From Diadema setosum (lineage: Eukaryota; Echinodermata; Echinoidea; Diadematoida; Diadematidae): DNA of 64,000 bases. The translations under genes were made by a program, and so were the position numbers. The stretch is from contig NC_092688.1 in assembly GCF_964275005.1 (NCBI RefSeq), positions 26,452,934 to 26,516,933 on the forward strand, written 5' to 3'. Shown one piece after another: positions 11,601 through 22,025 of the stretch. The notes beneath the pieces were generated by a model, which was not told where the DNA came from, did no database searches, and saw only the letters and a program-made list of their open reading frames with translations. Numbering within the stretch: position 1 is the first letter of the stretch; the number at the start of each line of letters is the position of its first letter.

Positions 11601-11966
11601 ACACAGCACTCTCAAATAAAGGCTGCGTCGTACTTGCGAAAACTCCCTATAGTGTCGTGACATGGGGGCGAACCTATACCTTCTCAATGAAAGGCATGTA
11701 AACGAGAGAATTTTCTTCTCACATTATAGGTGACGATCGTCTCTTCCCAAGTTCTCACCGAGAAGTACATTAATGCTGGCAGGATTCCATCCCGGTACTT
11801 GCAAGCCGCGAATGGACCAATCATAAGTGGAATGTGCGCCGGAAGGGACACTGATTGGCTGGAATATGACGTCGAAGGAACACGCCGTCTTGCGAAGCGG
11901 GGCCCATACGTCAGTATTAGAGTCTGCGCGTGGTTTGTGTGTGTCATCATTATAGTAGCACTGTAG
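3834..11966 (+). CDS. Gene A: BRICHOS-domain type II membrane protein with two-Cys C-terminal tail
   Basis: Five exons join in phase 0: 3834-3863, 6156-6377, 8361-8507, 9294-9401 and 11730-11966, giving 247 residues. The start ATG has A at -3 and G at +4. Residues 1-30 are cytoplasmic and end in KTSR. Residues 31-56 form one hydrophobic membrane segment. A Met/Glu-rich stem follows with an N-glycosylation sequon at N118. Residues about 125-220 fit a BRICHOS domain: ATFAVDFDR with the conserved Asp (D130), Cys146 in VNSCVGFAL, and Cys205 in IISGMCAGRDTDWLEYD. BRICHOS domains are chaperone-like regions of secreted or type II proproteins (ITM2B, chondromodulin, surfactant protein C, annelid arenicins). 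After the domain comes RRLAKR (221-226), a possible convertase site, then 21 residues with two cysteines. The last boundary is uncertain: GTCAGT at 11910 could act as a donor and remove the tail. Confidence 0.72.
4461..4706. mobile_element. MITE, GAAGAGTTTGTTCGC family, copy 1
   Basis: 246-bp element in gene A intron 1, with inverted ends GAAGAGTTTGTTCGCAAAA and TTTTGCGAACAAACTCTTC. It is flanked by ACTT on both sides, consistent with a 4-bp target duplication. Its interior is the reverse complement of copy 2 at 5238. Confidence 0.85.
5238..5484. mobile_element. MITE, GAAGAGTTTGTTCGC family, copy 2
   Basis: 247-bp copy in the same intron, opposite orientation to copy 1, flanked by ATAT on both sides. 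Apparent ORFs in it mirror those in copies 1 and 3 and carry no known protein. Confidence 0.85.
6156..6377 (+). CDS. Gene A exon 2: cytoplasmic end and membrane anchor
   Basis: Acceptor CCATACCAG|AAG, donor ACT|GTAAGT, phase 0 to 0, 74 codons. It encodes a basic KTSR stop, a 26-residue hydrophobic segment rich in V, I and G, then QRDNCPVKDC. The positive residues before the segment favour an N-in, type II orientation. Confidence 0.75.
6378..8360. other. Gene A intron 2
   Basis: About 2 kb, AT-rich. It contains short GT runs (6660, 8000), a poly-T run, and an imperfect segment of CTCACGCAT/GCGTGAGAC repeats at 7260-7330. A GC-rich block at 7520-7610 looks like part of a dispersed repeat. No coding signal was seen. 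Confidence 0.5.
8361..8507 (+). CDS. Gene A exon 3: stem and start of BRICHOS domain
   Basis: Acceptor CTAACCAG|TCC, donor CGA|GTGAGT, phase 0 to 0, 49 codons. It carries an acidic Met-rich stem, the NFT glycosylation sequon, and the first BRICHOS strand ATFAVDFDR. Confidence 0.75.
8640..8668. repeat. (GA)n microsatellite
   Basis: GA run in gene A intron 3. Confidence 0.85.
9294..9401 (+). CDS. Gene A exon 4: BRICHOS core with first cysteine
   Basis: Acceptor CTTTTCACAG|AAT, donor GAG|GTATTA, phase 0 to 0, 36 codons. It encodes NVVFVNIHDVNSCVGFALR, which matches the BRICHOS pattern of a beta strand followed by the first conserved Cys. Confidence 0.75.
9930..10312. mobile_element. TTAAAGGGA palindromic element, copy 1
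   Basis: Long inverted-repeat element in gene A intron 4. Left-arm motifs (TGAGAAACCTCTTATGA, AACGTTTATTTGATGA, TGGCTAAGATATCCAAAA) recur inverted on the right. A second copy lies at 26711-27109. The ends resemble TTAAAGGGA/TCCCTTT. Confidence 0.7.
11325..11651. mobile_element. TTAGGGAG-terminated element
   Basis: ATTAGGGAGTTTCGC at the left and GCGAAAACTCCCTA at the right form inverted ends about 320 bp apart, directly upstream of gene A exon 5. The ends resemble those of the elements at 15193 and 35354. The overlapping ORFs on both strands show no recognisable protein. Confidence 0.5.
11730..11966 (+). CDS. Gene A exon 5: BRICHOS end, Lys-Arg site, C-terminal tail
   Basis: Acceptor ACATTATAG|GTG, phase 0. 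It encodes the second BRICHOS Cys in GMCAGRDTDWLEYD, then RRLAKR and a 21-residue tail with CX4C spacing and a hydrophobic end, then TAG. An AATAAA lies at 12028-12033 inside an A-rich run. The alternative donor at 11910 would end the exon after KRGPY in phase 0, but I found no convincing phase-0 exon downstream. Confidence 0.65.
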   Translation: MTIVSSQVLTEKYINAGRIPSRYLQAANGPIISGMCAGRDTDWLEYDVEGTRRLAKRGPYVSIRVCAWFVCVIIIVAL

Positions 11967-12641
11967 AAAAAGTGATGCATGACGTTTTACGCTTGTGGCG
12001 AAATTGTGTTGCTGAATTAAAAAAAAAAATAAAACCAACAGTTTAAAGTGTACCCACTTGCATATTCAGATTTTCACTTGCATAATCAGATTTTTGTTTT
12101 TACCTTTAATAATACTGAGTCTTCACGTAAGTTTCACGTAAGTTGTATTTTATCCGGGGGGGGGGGGAGGCGACCTTACTTATTTCGATCAATTTTCTAC
12201 ACTTATATGATTATGCAGGCTATACCTCAAGGATCGCGTTATATCAAGGATAAAAAAAAAAACCACAATAGACTTTGTTCAGGAACAGCAATGTTAAGAA
12301 ATTAAATGAGTTAAACTCCTCCATGCCTTATCACAAACAAACAAAAATTGAATGGTTTTGGGACTTGCATTTGAACATTAAAGATCGGTTTCATTATCAT
12401 ATTGGGTACCAAAATTTCGGGATTTATATAAGATTTGGTTGAGCAGTAATGTTTTCAAAATTCGTAACAGATCACGATGAACAGGGATAACGACGTAGCA
12501 GCTTCACAAACGAATGCCTGATTGGGTGCTCAGTATTGAAAAGCAGAATAAACGAAGAAAGAATGCAAGGTGCATTTGGCTGGTAAAATGGTATGGGGAT
12601 GGAATTACATTTCTACATCAGTAGAATATGTGAGCCCTATA

Positions 12642-12749
12642 AATTAACGACAACAATACACGCACATGATTAACTTTACAGGAATGGTTGCATGTATGCC
12701 ACCATTCCTGTAAAATTAATCATGTGCGTGTATTGTTGTTGTTAATTTA
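12642..12749. repeat. Near-perfect hairpin, 47-bp arms
   Basis: AAATTAACGACAACAATACA at the left pairs with TGTTGTTGTTAATTT at the right. The arms continue through GCACATGATTAA and ACAGGAATGG with few mismatches, leaving a loop of about 14 bases. It is likely a small foldback element. Confidence 0.8.
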
Positions 12750-14055
12750 TTCGTGTTGGTTATTCTGCTCAATTATCACAATAAATTCCACTTAGCTATA
12801 TATGACACTGCACCATTGATCTATGTACATGTAGGCCTAGTACATGATCAGAAATTATATAAATCGTCTGGCATGCCCCTATTATTCGTGCTGATACTCG
12901 TTTGTTCAAGATAAGCATAATAAATCCGCATGTGGTATAGACTGCACGGACTGCATTATGAAATCACGATACAGGTATTTGAATTAAGCTGCACTGAAAC
13001 ACAGACATTTGCTTTATATACTGTTATCGCACAAAGTATTTGCTCCTCCTGCTATATCGTACACGTAATAACAAGTAGGCCTACCTTGTACGAGAATCGC
13101 CAACTTGAAATACAGCTTTTCATTCTGTAAGGGATATAAATAAACAAGAAGCGGAAAAAAAAAGTTGAAATCGAGAACGTTCCAGCCCATTGCGTCTTAA
13201 ATAAGGAGGAAAACTGTGTCGTTATTAAGGTGAAGGGTCACGACCAGTGTTATTTTTTTTTTTCATATAACCGGAGAGTCATCCTAAAGATACACAGAAA
13301 CCTTGAATAAAAGGTTTGTAAGATACGTATACAGTACATAATAGTATAATTTGGAGGAAAATCCCGTCGAAAGTTATTATTATTATTTTCTTTTTCACAG
13401 TTTAGTGCCGCTACGAATAAATGAAAAGGTTTGTCAACTCAACATGGTTAGCTGCCCTTTCTGATAAACGATCAACATTGTATAACGTCATCACACCGCA
13501 GTCGACACCCCTCCGGGTCGACAACTCTTCCGTATCATAGGACTGTCCATTACGCTGGCCAGACGATTAAACCCATCAGCCAATCGCTGGCATTCATTGT
13601 TGTACATGCTAATAAATGGAAAATAAAGAGGAACATTACTGTACACAAAGTTGTGTTTTTTCTTGATTATGTATGTCTTGAGAGATGATAAAAGAGCGAG
13701 GAATCAATGATATTTATAATTTTGGATTTTATGAAGACCTATGAAGACCTAGTGATGTTAGTTCTAAGGCAACTCCACGTGAAGGTCTGCAATGACGTTT
13801 GTCTGCACATACTCGGATCTTAACAGTGAAATGTTCCCTTTACTGCTCTTCACATTATGCTCCCTTCCCTCCCCGCCCACACCAAGAAAAAAAGAAAAAA
13901 AAAAAGAAAAAGGGACCAGATCGAGCTCTTAGCCAGTCTTATTGATGAATTTAAGTCTTTGCTCTCAGCTATGAGATATTTCCCTCAGACTTGTGAATCC
14001 AAGTGCGTTTTCAAATTGGTGACCTCTGGCGTCGACTTTTGCGCCTTCGGTCTTG

Positions 14056-14058
<3 letters not shown>

Positions 14059-14103
<45 letters not shown>
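14059..14103. repeat. (CT)n microsatellite
   Basis: CT run at the end of a 89-codon open frame (13857-14126). No family is recognised in that frame. Confidence 0.9.
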
Positions 14104-14104
<1 letters not shown>

Positions 14105-14757
14105 TTTCACCATGGATCTCATCTAAATCGAGTGTAAGGAATTGGCAGTTCTAAAATTCAAACATGTTAATTATAAGATTGGCCCTAGAATCTCTGCAAC
14201 CTGATTGGTCAACTATTGTGCATTGATTAGTATTATCCACACGGAGCCATGCGTCCGGTAAAATCCAATGGGGGAACACTGATTCTGGTTGATGAACTTT
14301 CCCAGGAATTACGGGCCTATTTCATAGAACGAACGATGCAGAGTCATATTCCGCGGATCGGTGAGAATTATACCCTCGTTTAACTTTGGAAACAGTCGAA
14401 AACTTACTCGCTGCGCTCGTGGGTTGAGACAGTTCCAAAGTTAATGTTGAACATCTAATTCTCCTAGATCCACTCTGCCTAGGCATTGTATAGGCCAACA
14501 TTTACCAAATCGTCCATTTGTCATCTATATACATTAATGATAGTGGACACTGCTGAAGTTGATTCATGGACATTTTATTTCGAAGCCCTATCCAAATTTT
14601 CATTGGAAAAGGATAATTCGAAACAATCTCTGATTATGGACTGCTTTTGACTAGAAACTATACAGAAGAGCACTCTGAGAGCGCAGACCTCCGTCAAGCA
14701 GCTAATATACACACAAGTACACACATCCTGAAAATCGTCCAATTTCCCAATATACAA

Positions 14758-15114
14758 TTAAAGGTCCAGTTTACCTTTGGGAGCAGTGATTTCAAAAATG
14801 TTCAAGATATCACATTTGATGCATATGTGTAGGTCTGTTGTATCATAAAACATCCTACCATATGAAATATTTGCAATAAAACCTAAAATATAAGGAGATA
14901 TCAGGGTTTTTCTCAGTAAACCGTAACTGTATACGGTTTAGTCTTGAAACATTTTTATTATAACTATTGTTCACATTTTGTGTATTTAACAACACTTGAC
15001 ATCGATTATACGGATTCAAATTTTGACAGTGGTTGTTTCTATCCCTAACTCACATTTTAGAACTATTTTAAAGCACTAATGCTTTCATCTGCAAATGGTA
15101 AATTATGCCTTTAA
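14758..15114. mobile_element. TTAAAGG-ended element, family 2, copy 1
   Basis: 357-bp segment with TTAAAGG and CCTTTAA ends. It contains an inner palindrome around GTAACTGTATACGGTTTAG. A diverged but collinear copy lies at 57381-57750, which confirms a mobile or dispersed repeat. Confidence 0.75.
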
Positions 15115-15192
15115 GCCTTTTGTTACTATATCAGCTTCCAGCTGCGCGATGCCTCGCCCAAGGAGCATGAGCGCGTACATGCAAACCAGTAT

Positions 15193-15320
15193 TAGGGAGC
15201 TTTAGATTTTCGCGACGGGGACGTTCAGAGGGGAAAAAAATACACACCAAAAAACATACAAACAAACAAAAACAAACCAGCCCTGGTCTGAGCATGCGCA
15301 GAATCGCGCATATCAGACGC
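15193..15320. mobile_element. Partial copy of the TTAGGGAGCTTTAGA hairpin element
   Basis: Starts TTAGGGAGCTTTAGATTTT, followed by a diverged version of the arm of the complete element at 35354-35508 (GACGTTCA, GGTCTGAGC). Only the left half is clear. Confidence 0.5.
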
Positions 15321-16061
15321 GATCCATTTATAGCTAGCGCACCTGAGTTTTCACCAAAGAGTATCTAGCTAGCGCTAAGAGGGCTTACTAGTATAACTCC
15401 CCAACGCCAATATGCCGAACTCTAGACTACTCAGACCACTGACTCAGACCCGCGATTTCGCTGAGTAGGCCCGGTCCTACGCTCATTGGCGAAATACGGG
15501 CGCCATTAGGGCGCCGATAGAGGGCGTATATTACGTGATCATAGCATGTAGCAGCGCCTAGAAGGCTCTTGATCATAGCTGTAATGTCATTATAATAGTG
15601 ATTTCTGTCTCTCTTCCATTGTTTTCCCCCTTTTTAGGGGGGCATACAGGGAAATGTACCTCGTTTTGTCATACAGAAGTATCATTCCTGTCTAATCATG
15701 AAATGCAATTGAAGAAGTGCCCTTTATTTTCCAATATGCAGTCCAACAAATTTTGAGCTATTGTAGCCCGAGAGAGTTCTAAAGAGATAGACGGCGTTTG
15801 TCAGCTCAAATACAAACTTTGAGGAACTAGAGATAGAAAGTAAATGACATTATTTCAATTTTGTATCGACAGAAAATATGCTTCTGGTGATATTGTGAGC
15901 TCTGAAACACAGTTTTACCGTTGTGTGCCTCCTTAAAGATAATAAAAAGTTTTGGTACCTCAAAAGTTTCCCTGAATTTCCGTGTTTCAGGTTAAAGTAC
16001 CTTTCAAATAACTAACACTGTGAGACTTACTCGCCCCAAAGTGCTCTCATTTCTTAGTAAT

Positions 16062-16762
16062 CATGCAATTAACTGCGACCAGCAGCCCTATACCCATAGC
16101 GACCAGCAGCCCCATACGCATAGCGTAATGGGGCTTCGCATTGTAGCATTCAGGATCATGACAGATTTGGTATCGCGGGTAAATATCAACTTAAAATCCA
16201 AAAAAAAAAATTCTTCAATTTGAAGACTTACCAATTAAGGTGAAGTCTTGAAAACAGGCTTCCGGCAACGTTTGGTTCCGCCAATAGTCCCTTTCTGTTC
16301 GAATTGACGACTGAATATGACTCTGTCGAGAGGACCTTGGGAGAGCTACATACACTGATTACTACGGCCAGCGCATACGCACACATCACATGCGAACAAA
16401 TTTCAAATCCACGAACGGATAAGATGTTTGTGTGCGCATGCGCTGGTTGTCAATTCAGTGTAGCTCTCCCAAGGTCCTCTCGACCGAGTCACATTCAGTC
16501 ATCAATTCGAACAGAAAGGGACTATTGGCAGAACCAAACGTTGCCCGAAGCCTATTTTCAAGACTTCAACTTAATTGGTAAGTCTTCAAATTGAAGAATT
16601 TTTTGGATTTTAAGTTGATATTTACCAGCGATACTACATCTGTCATGATCCTGTAAGCTACAATGCGAAGCCCCATTTAGCTATGCGTATGGGCTGCTGG
16701 TCGCAGTTAGCTACTCAGTATGCGTATGGGGCTGCACGCTGCTGGTCGCAGTTACCATGCAA
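16062..16762. repeat. Foldback element with arms of about 330 bp
   Basis: CATGCAATTAACTGCGACC at the left matches inverted GGTCGCAGTTACCATGC at the right. Between them the arms pair through AAGACTTACCAATTAA, the poly-A block, AGTCCCTTTCTGTTCGAATT, GAGAGGACCTTGGGAGAGCT and GCGCATACGCACAC. The loop is only about 40 bases. ORFs here are shadows of the palindrome. Confidence 0.85.
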
Positions 16763-17063
16763 TAATAGTCTGGGAGCTAGCGACCACTCAATTTACCCCA
16801 TCAAGCCCAAAAGGTTTGACCCCTCAGAGTTGTTGGGGCCACCCTCCTCATTCACAAAATGCGCGTCAGCCTGATCCCTGAGGGTGGGTACGGCCCCCAG
16901 GGACCCCCCTAAAAGGGCCCTTGGCGGGTGTAATTTACCCCATGGAGCCCATGGACCAAACTTGCGGTAAAAGAATGTCCTATGGGTGTACATCATAAAA
17001 ATATAAAAACTGACAAAATATCTGGTTGGGAAAGGGGTTGCCAGACCGCTAGTTTGCAGGCAC

Positions 17064-17213
17064 AAACCCTTGTTGGTGGTGAATGAGTCTGCGCCAAGAC
17101 TACACTTTCCCATAGGTCCTGTACTGTAGCGTCTCCCTACAGTCCGAGGGACAGTGCCAGTTTAGTGCATGTAGTAGTCTTGGCGCAGACCCCTATACTC
17201 CTAACAAGGGTTT
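17064..17213. repeat. Inverted repeat around GTCTGCGCCAAGACTAC
   Basis: AAACCCTTGTTGGTGG to GTCTGCGCCAAGACTAC pairs with GTAGTCTTGGCGCAGAC to AACAAGGGTTT, and GCGTCTCCCTACAG-type sequence forms the loop. GTTTGCAGGCACAAA recurs directly on both sides (17052 and 17239). Confidence 0.7.
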
Positions 17214-17271
17214 GGCCTATATCCTGGAACCCAGGGTAGTTTGCAGGCACAAATTGACCAGGCACAAGAGA

Positions 17272-17273
<2 letters not shown>

Positions 17274-17303
<30 letters not shown>

Positions 17304-17312
17304 ACACACACG
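17274..17312. repeat. (CA)n microsatellite
   Basis: CA run, slightly interrupted. The open frames across it are artefacts. Confidence 0.9.
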
Positions 17313-17757
17313 CACATACGTTCACATATTTCTTCATGTACCTACATACCTTTACACAAAACACATCTCACAGGTTTCTACAGCCATGATACCTTGCACA
17401 TGTACAATAAATGTCAGACCTATAGGAAATTCACTATTTTTGAATGTTTTACATGGATGCTATTAATGTACATTCAATCAGGAACACTTAAGAGAATTTA
17501 GAATTTGTGTGAAGTTGTATTATGTTATACTGGCCCTACCATCTATATTATGTATATGGTGTCATGAGACACCATAGCTTTTCAGAAAATGCTGAAATGA
17601 ACCCTGTGTTGTGAGTAGAGACTTCAGTTTCAGACCAACCACAGAAGCACTAAAGACCAGTTATATAGCACATTGAAGTATATATGATATATACTTCATA
17701 TATATATGATATATATGAAGTATATATGTATGTATATATGATATATACTTCACTACT

Positions 17758-17878
17758 TATATATATTCCTGATATTTGGAATTCACTCCCTCTCCACATA
17801 AAACAGTGCACATCTCTCTATTCCTTTAAGGCAAATACAAAGAAATATTTCTTGGCACAATATCATACGGTACAGTAA
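17758..17878 (+). pseudogene. 3' end of a non-LTR retrotransposon reverse transcriptase ORF
   Basis: The frame encodes PDIWNSLPLHIKQCTSLYSF then KANTKKYFL and a stop. This matches the conserved C-terminus of CR1/L2/jockey-type reverse transcriptases (xWNSLPxxI...FKxxLKxYL). The 5' side is abruptly lost into an AT microsatellite at 17676-17755. A plausible 3' UTR continues to about 18250. It is a 5'-truncated insertion; the clade is undecided. Confidence 0.75.
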
Positions 17879-19807
17879 TCATTAAACATGTACCTCTTAT
17901 ACTCAACAACAAGGCAATATTTGGTCCACCCCCTTTTCCTTTTCTTTTACTTTGCTGCTTGACCCTTCGCCCATATTATAACATATCCAATCATTTTCTT
18001 AGAAGTGCTGACCATCAACACTTTCGCGCTTCATCACCTGCACACGCACTCACAGGCACCACTCCTGTTTACCAAGTAATTGTATAGAACTGGATTTACA
18101 CGCACTTTAACATGGCCCATCTGTATTAGTGTTCAAGTACTACAATAAAAAATGGTAATTTAACTCTGGCTGTCCGTCTGTTCAAGCACGGCTTATAACG
18201 GCGGCCCTCTGCATCATATGTATATATTATATATTGTACTGTGAATTAAGTCATTATTGGCCATATAAACATTTTGTATGTTATTTAACGTTTTATTTGT
18301 CTTTACATACAAAATATGACTTACTATGTAATATGTCAATAATTTTCAGAATTGTATTTGTGTAATTGAACCTGCCTCTGTTATTTTTGTTATTCTGAAA
18401 GAAAATATGAAATGCAGAAAATGAAATCTTTTCAATATATATCTTTTCAATAAGTAAACCATATTATCAACAGTGTTCAATATAACTTTTATAAAGTTCG
18501 TGTCAACAAAAGAAAGTCAGATACAGCTTGGAGTATTTTTTTTCTCATGATTTTATGTTTAAAATGCAAAAACCAACTCTCAATCCTTACATGATTTTTT
18601 TTTTTAAACCTCAAAAAAAAAAATTTGAGGTTTTGGCTAATGGATATCACGAAAAATGGCAAGGATTACAACATTTATGCCAGTATTTCCTTTATTTGAT
18701 TTTAATAAATTCCAAATCATATGTATTCCTGAACTTCCTTGAAACATTAAATAACAAGGTTTACTATAGAACACTTATTTCAGCACTTCTGTCGACTTTT
18801 TGTTCCTGGAGATACTTTATAATGGAGATACATTATAACTTTATCTTTATGATAATTCTGGAGATACATTATAACTTTATAATAATTCCCAGCCCCAACA
18901 CAAATGAAACTCAATTGTATCACATACTGCAAACTTCACTGCCATTGACCCTTAATAGCCAGTATTACACACAAAGTTGAAACACTGAATCATCACTTGA
19001 ATGAAATGCTAAGCTCTATCATGCAGGTCTTGATGTGTTCTCTTTATATCAGCACTTTTGTCAACTCCTCATTTCTATAATCATCTTTAGTTTTCCATCC
19101 CCACACAAACAAAACTCAATCTATGGTGTCACATACTGCAACGATAGCATATGATTGTCATTAACCCTTGACATTACACATAAAATTGAAACATCAAACT
19201 ACCAACTGAATGAAATGCTAGCTTGATTTCTTTAAAATATAGCATGCATGTTGAGAGCATCCACATGATTGTTCTTGTGTTCTCTTATTATATCAACATT
19301 TTTATCAACTCATTTGTGAGATACTTTGCCTCCACCACCCCCCCCCCCAAAAAAAAAATCAACTTTCAGGGTGTCACGAATAGTTATGCAGTTATAATGC
19401 AGTTCATGCGTATAATTTAGTTGTCATTGACCCTGGCATTTACAAATCAAGTCATGCATCATATTATATAGGGTAGACAACAAAGGGCTTGTTTCAGCAT
19501 TTCCAAAAACTATTTGTGACATACATACTATGGAAACATAATGAAGGATAAGCAGGCTGCGTGGCCAGTAAAACATAGCAACTACATCTCGCTTGAGATC
19601 TTGCTTTCGAGTTCTTGCTTGAAGGTTCATTGATAGTATCCATGTAAAACATTCAAAAAGTATGAACATCTTTAATTAGGTCTGACCTGTATTATGTGCA
19701 GGTGCTGTGGCTGTAGAATTAGATTACCAATTCAAGTGACATATTTTGTGTACTTGTACAATGTATATACTTGGAGTCATGTGCGGAACATAAATGTGTG
19801 CGCGTGA

Positions 19808-19808
19808 G

Positions 19809-19893
<85 letters not shown>

Positions 19894-19919
19894 AGGGTGT
19901 GTGTGTTATATATATATAT
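19808..19919. repeat. (GT)n microsatellite
   Basis: About 100 bp of GT with a few GC interruptions, ending in an AT run. Confidence 0.95.
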
Positions 19920-21819
19920 GCATGCATACATACAAAATACAATACTGTGAATAACAAATACGTGTTTGAAAGATGATATGAGAAAAGAGAGGGAAGAAAT
20001 AAAATGTTTGACTCACTTTGATTACTTTTCGTACTCATAACCGAACAAACTATTTAGAATGATCGATGTTCTTGACATCATCAAGGAATAAAATTAAAAA
20101 GAGAATGAGGGATTAGTAATGTAAAAATAGAAGAGAAGAGATGTGCATGTGGATTGTGTATATGGATTGTGAAAAAAAAATATGTATCAGAGTGTATCAA
20201 AATGTATTAAGTTGAGTTTAAGTTTTGGTATAAATTTTGTATCCATTGACGAAAATGATTATGAAATTGGTCCAGAGAATTTTGTATAAATTTGTTTGTA
20301 TATTATGTTTCCCATTGATGAAGAATAAAATATTCCTTAAAACAAAAACAAAAAATCATTGCATGTACCACCTTCTATCAACTAACGCCCCCACGTATGT
20401 CTTTTGATTGTTATGCTTTTTTTCAATAATCTGTATAATTTTATTGACACTCAATTCAATGCAAATATAATATCATCAGCTGACGCCGCTGTACAAACAG
20501 AAAAATCACACTCTTTGACGCAAATAACAACGGTGTTCTGCCGAGGAGGTACTACCTTTCTTGCATAAATAGTACTTTCTTAAAAATTGAAATTAAACTA
20601 AATATTTCAACACCTAGCCGGCATTCCAGTCATCAAAAATTGATCATTGAAAGGAAAGTGAGAGAGAGAAAAAAACACACACACACACACAATAGTATTG
20701 TATAGCTAAACAGAATGCCATCATCTTGTAAATTGCCCAAAGAAATCCACTCTCCCCGCAGCTCTTCGCAGTTGCCCCTCCTGACCCTGTAATCTTTTTT
20801 TAGTCCCCCCCCCCCCACACACACACGCACACACACATGCACACACATTTACGTGGACCTGTATAACGGGACTTTAAATGAGTCTGTGGGAGAACTGGCG
20901 ATGGAGAGGACTATATTGTTAGAAACGTGGAGGGCGCTCGTGATGACATCACCCAATAACAAAGTAGGTAGAATGGTATTATACAGAAAAATGAACAGAC
21001 AGCTAATCAATAAGGGTCAGCGAAGGATATGCTTGCTCCTGAATTATCCCTTTGGTTTGCTTTAAACAAATGGTCACTATGAAGGCATGTTTCAGACGAT
21101 AATTTATTACTACAGGCCCCCCCCCCCCCTTAATCTTTACCACATTATCGTATTATGATGAAGTACATGCATGGTGTACAATGAGAATATAATGTTCGTG
21201 CATATCATGATCAAAAATGTGTTTGAAATAATCCATGCGTTTGTGTGCCTATTGTCTACAAACTAATCTTATTTCATGAAATTAAATTCTTCAAAGCCGT
21301 AACAAAGGATCTGACAGGACCAGCAAATTACCATTAAAAAAAAAGTGTTTCCTCTGTTGAATTATGATTATCAATTTAGCAATCAATTTCAAGTATAAAA
21401 GGTATCAAACTGGATCGATCCCAGCTGAGGTATTAGTATTCAGAACATATAAACTGTGTTCAAGCTACTGTTTGGCGAATATTCTTGCTCAAGTACCTTT
21501 CAAACTGCCAGTAATGATTGTATTATCGTGTCTGCAAATTTTTCTTTGACGATCTTTCTGTCTATACGTCTTCGCCTTTTTCCCTCTATCTATCTATCTA
21601 TCTATTTATCGTTCTGTCTGACCTTCTATTCATCTTTCTGTCAGTTTGTTTGACTCCCCATTTTCTCTTTTCCCCAATCTTAGAAGTTTTATTGGCCTGA
21701 CATCGAATCGAGAACATGATTACGTAAGTCTAAAGAATAGGATTAAAAGTAAATTTACAGCGATAAAATTGTACTTTTCTATAGCACAATTTACTGCATG
21801 CAGGTCATGAACGTTTCCA

Positions 21820-22025
21820 TGACATTTGCTCCTGCGACAATATTATTGCTCACATAAAATATCTGCACGTTAAGCGAAACATAAAACCTACCCACAAATA
21901 TAACCCTCACCCTAATCCTAATCCTCACATCGGAATAAACATAAATCCCTATCAAAACCCTAACCGTAACCCTGTAAGTCCTTGGAAAAAATGAAACCGG
22001 AGCAATTATCGCAGGAGCAAATGTC
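21820..22025. mobile_element. GACATTTGCTCC-ended element with CCCTAA-like interior, copy 1
   Basis: ATGACATTTGCTCCTGCGA at the left and TCGCAGGAGCAAATGTC at the right are inverted ends. The interior has degenerate AACCCTAA/CCCTAATCCTAATCC motifs. An inverted-orientation copy lies at 50101-50302. The telomere-like motif is part of the dispersed element and does not indicate a chromosome end. Confidence 0.75.

Noticed and set aside
13857..14126. Possible exon with Cys-rich peptide (QTCESKCVFKL)
   Set aside because: Considered as a further exon of gene A, but entry phase and acceptor do not fit, and it runs into a CT repeat.
21896..21975. Telomere or subtelomere
   Set aside because: Degenerate CCCTAA motifs are short and inside a dispersed inverted-repeat element present twice.
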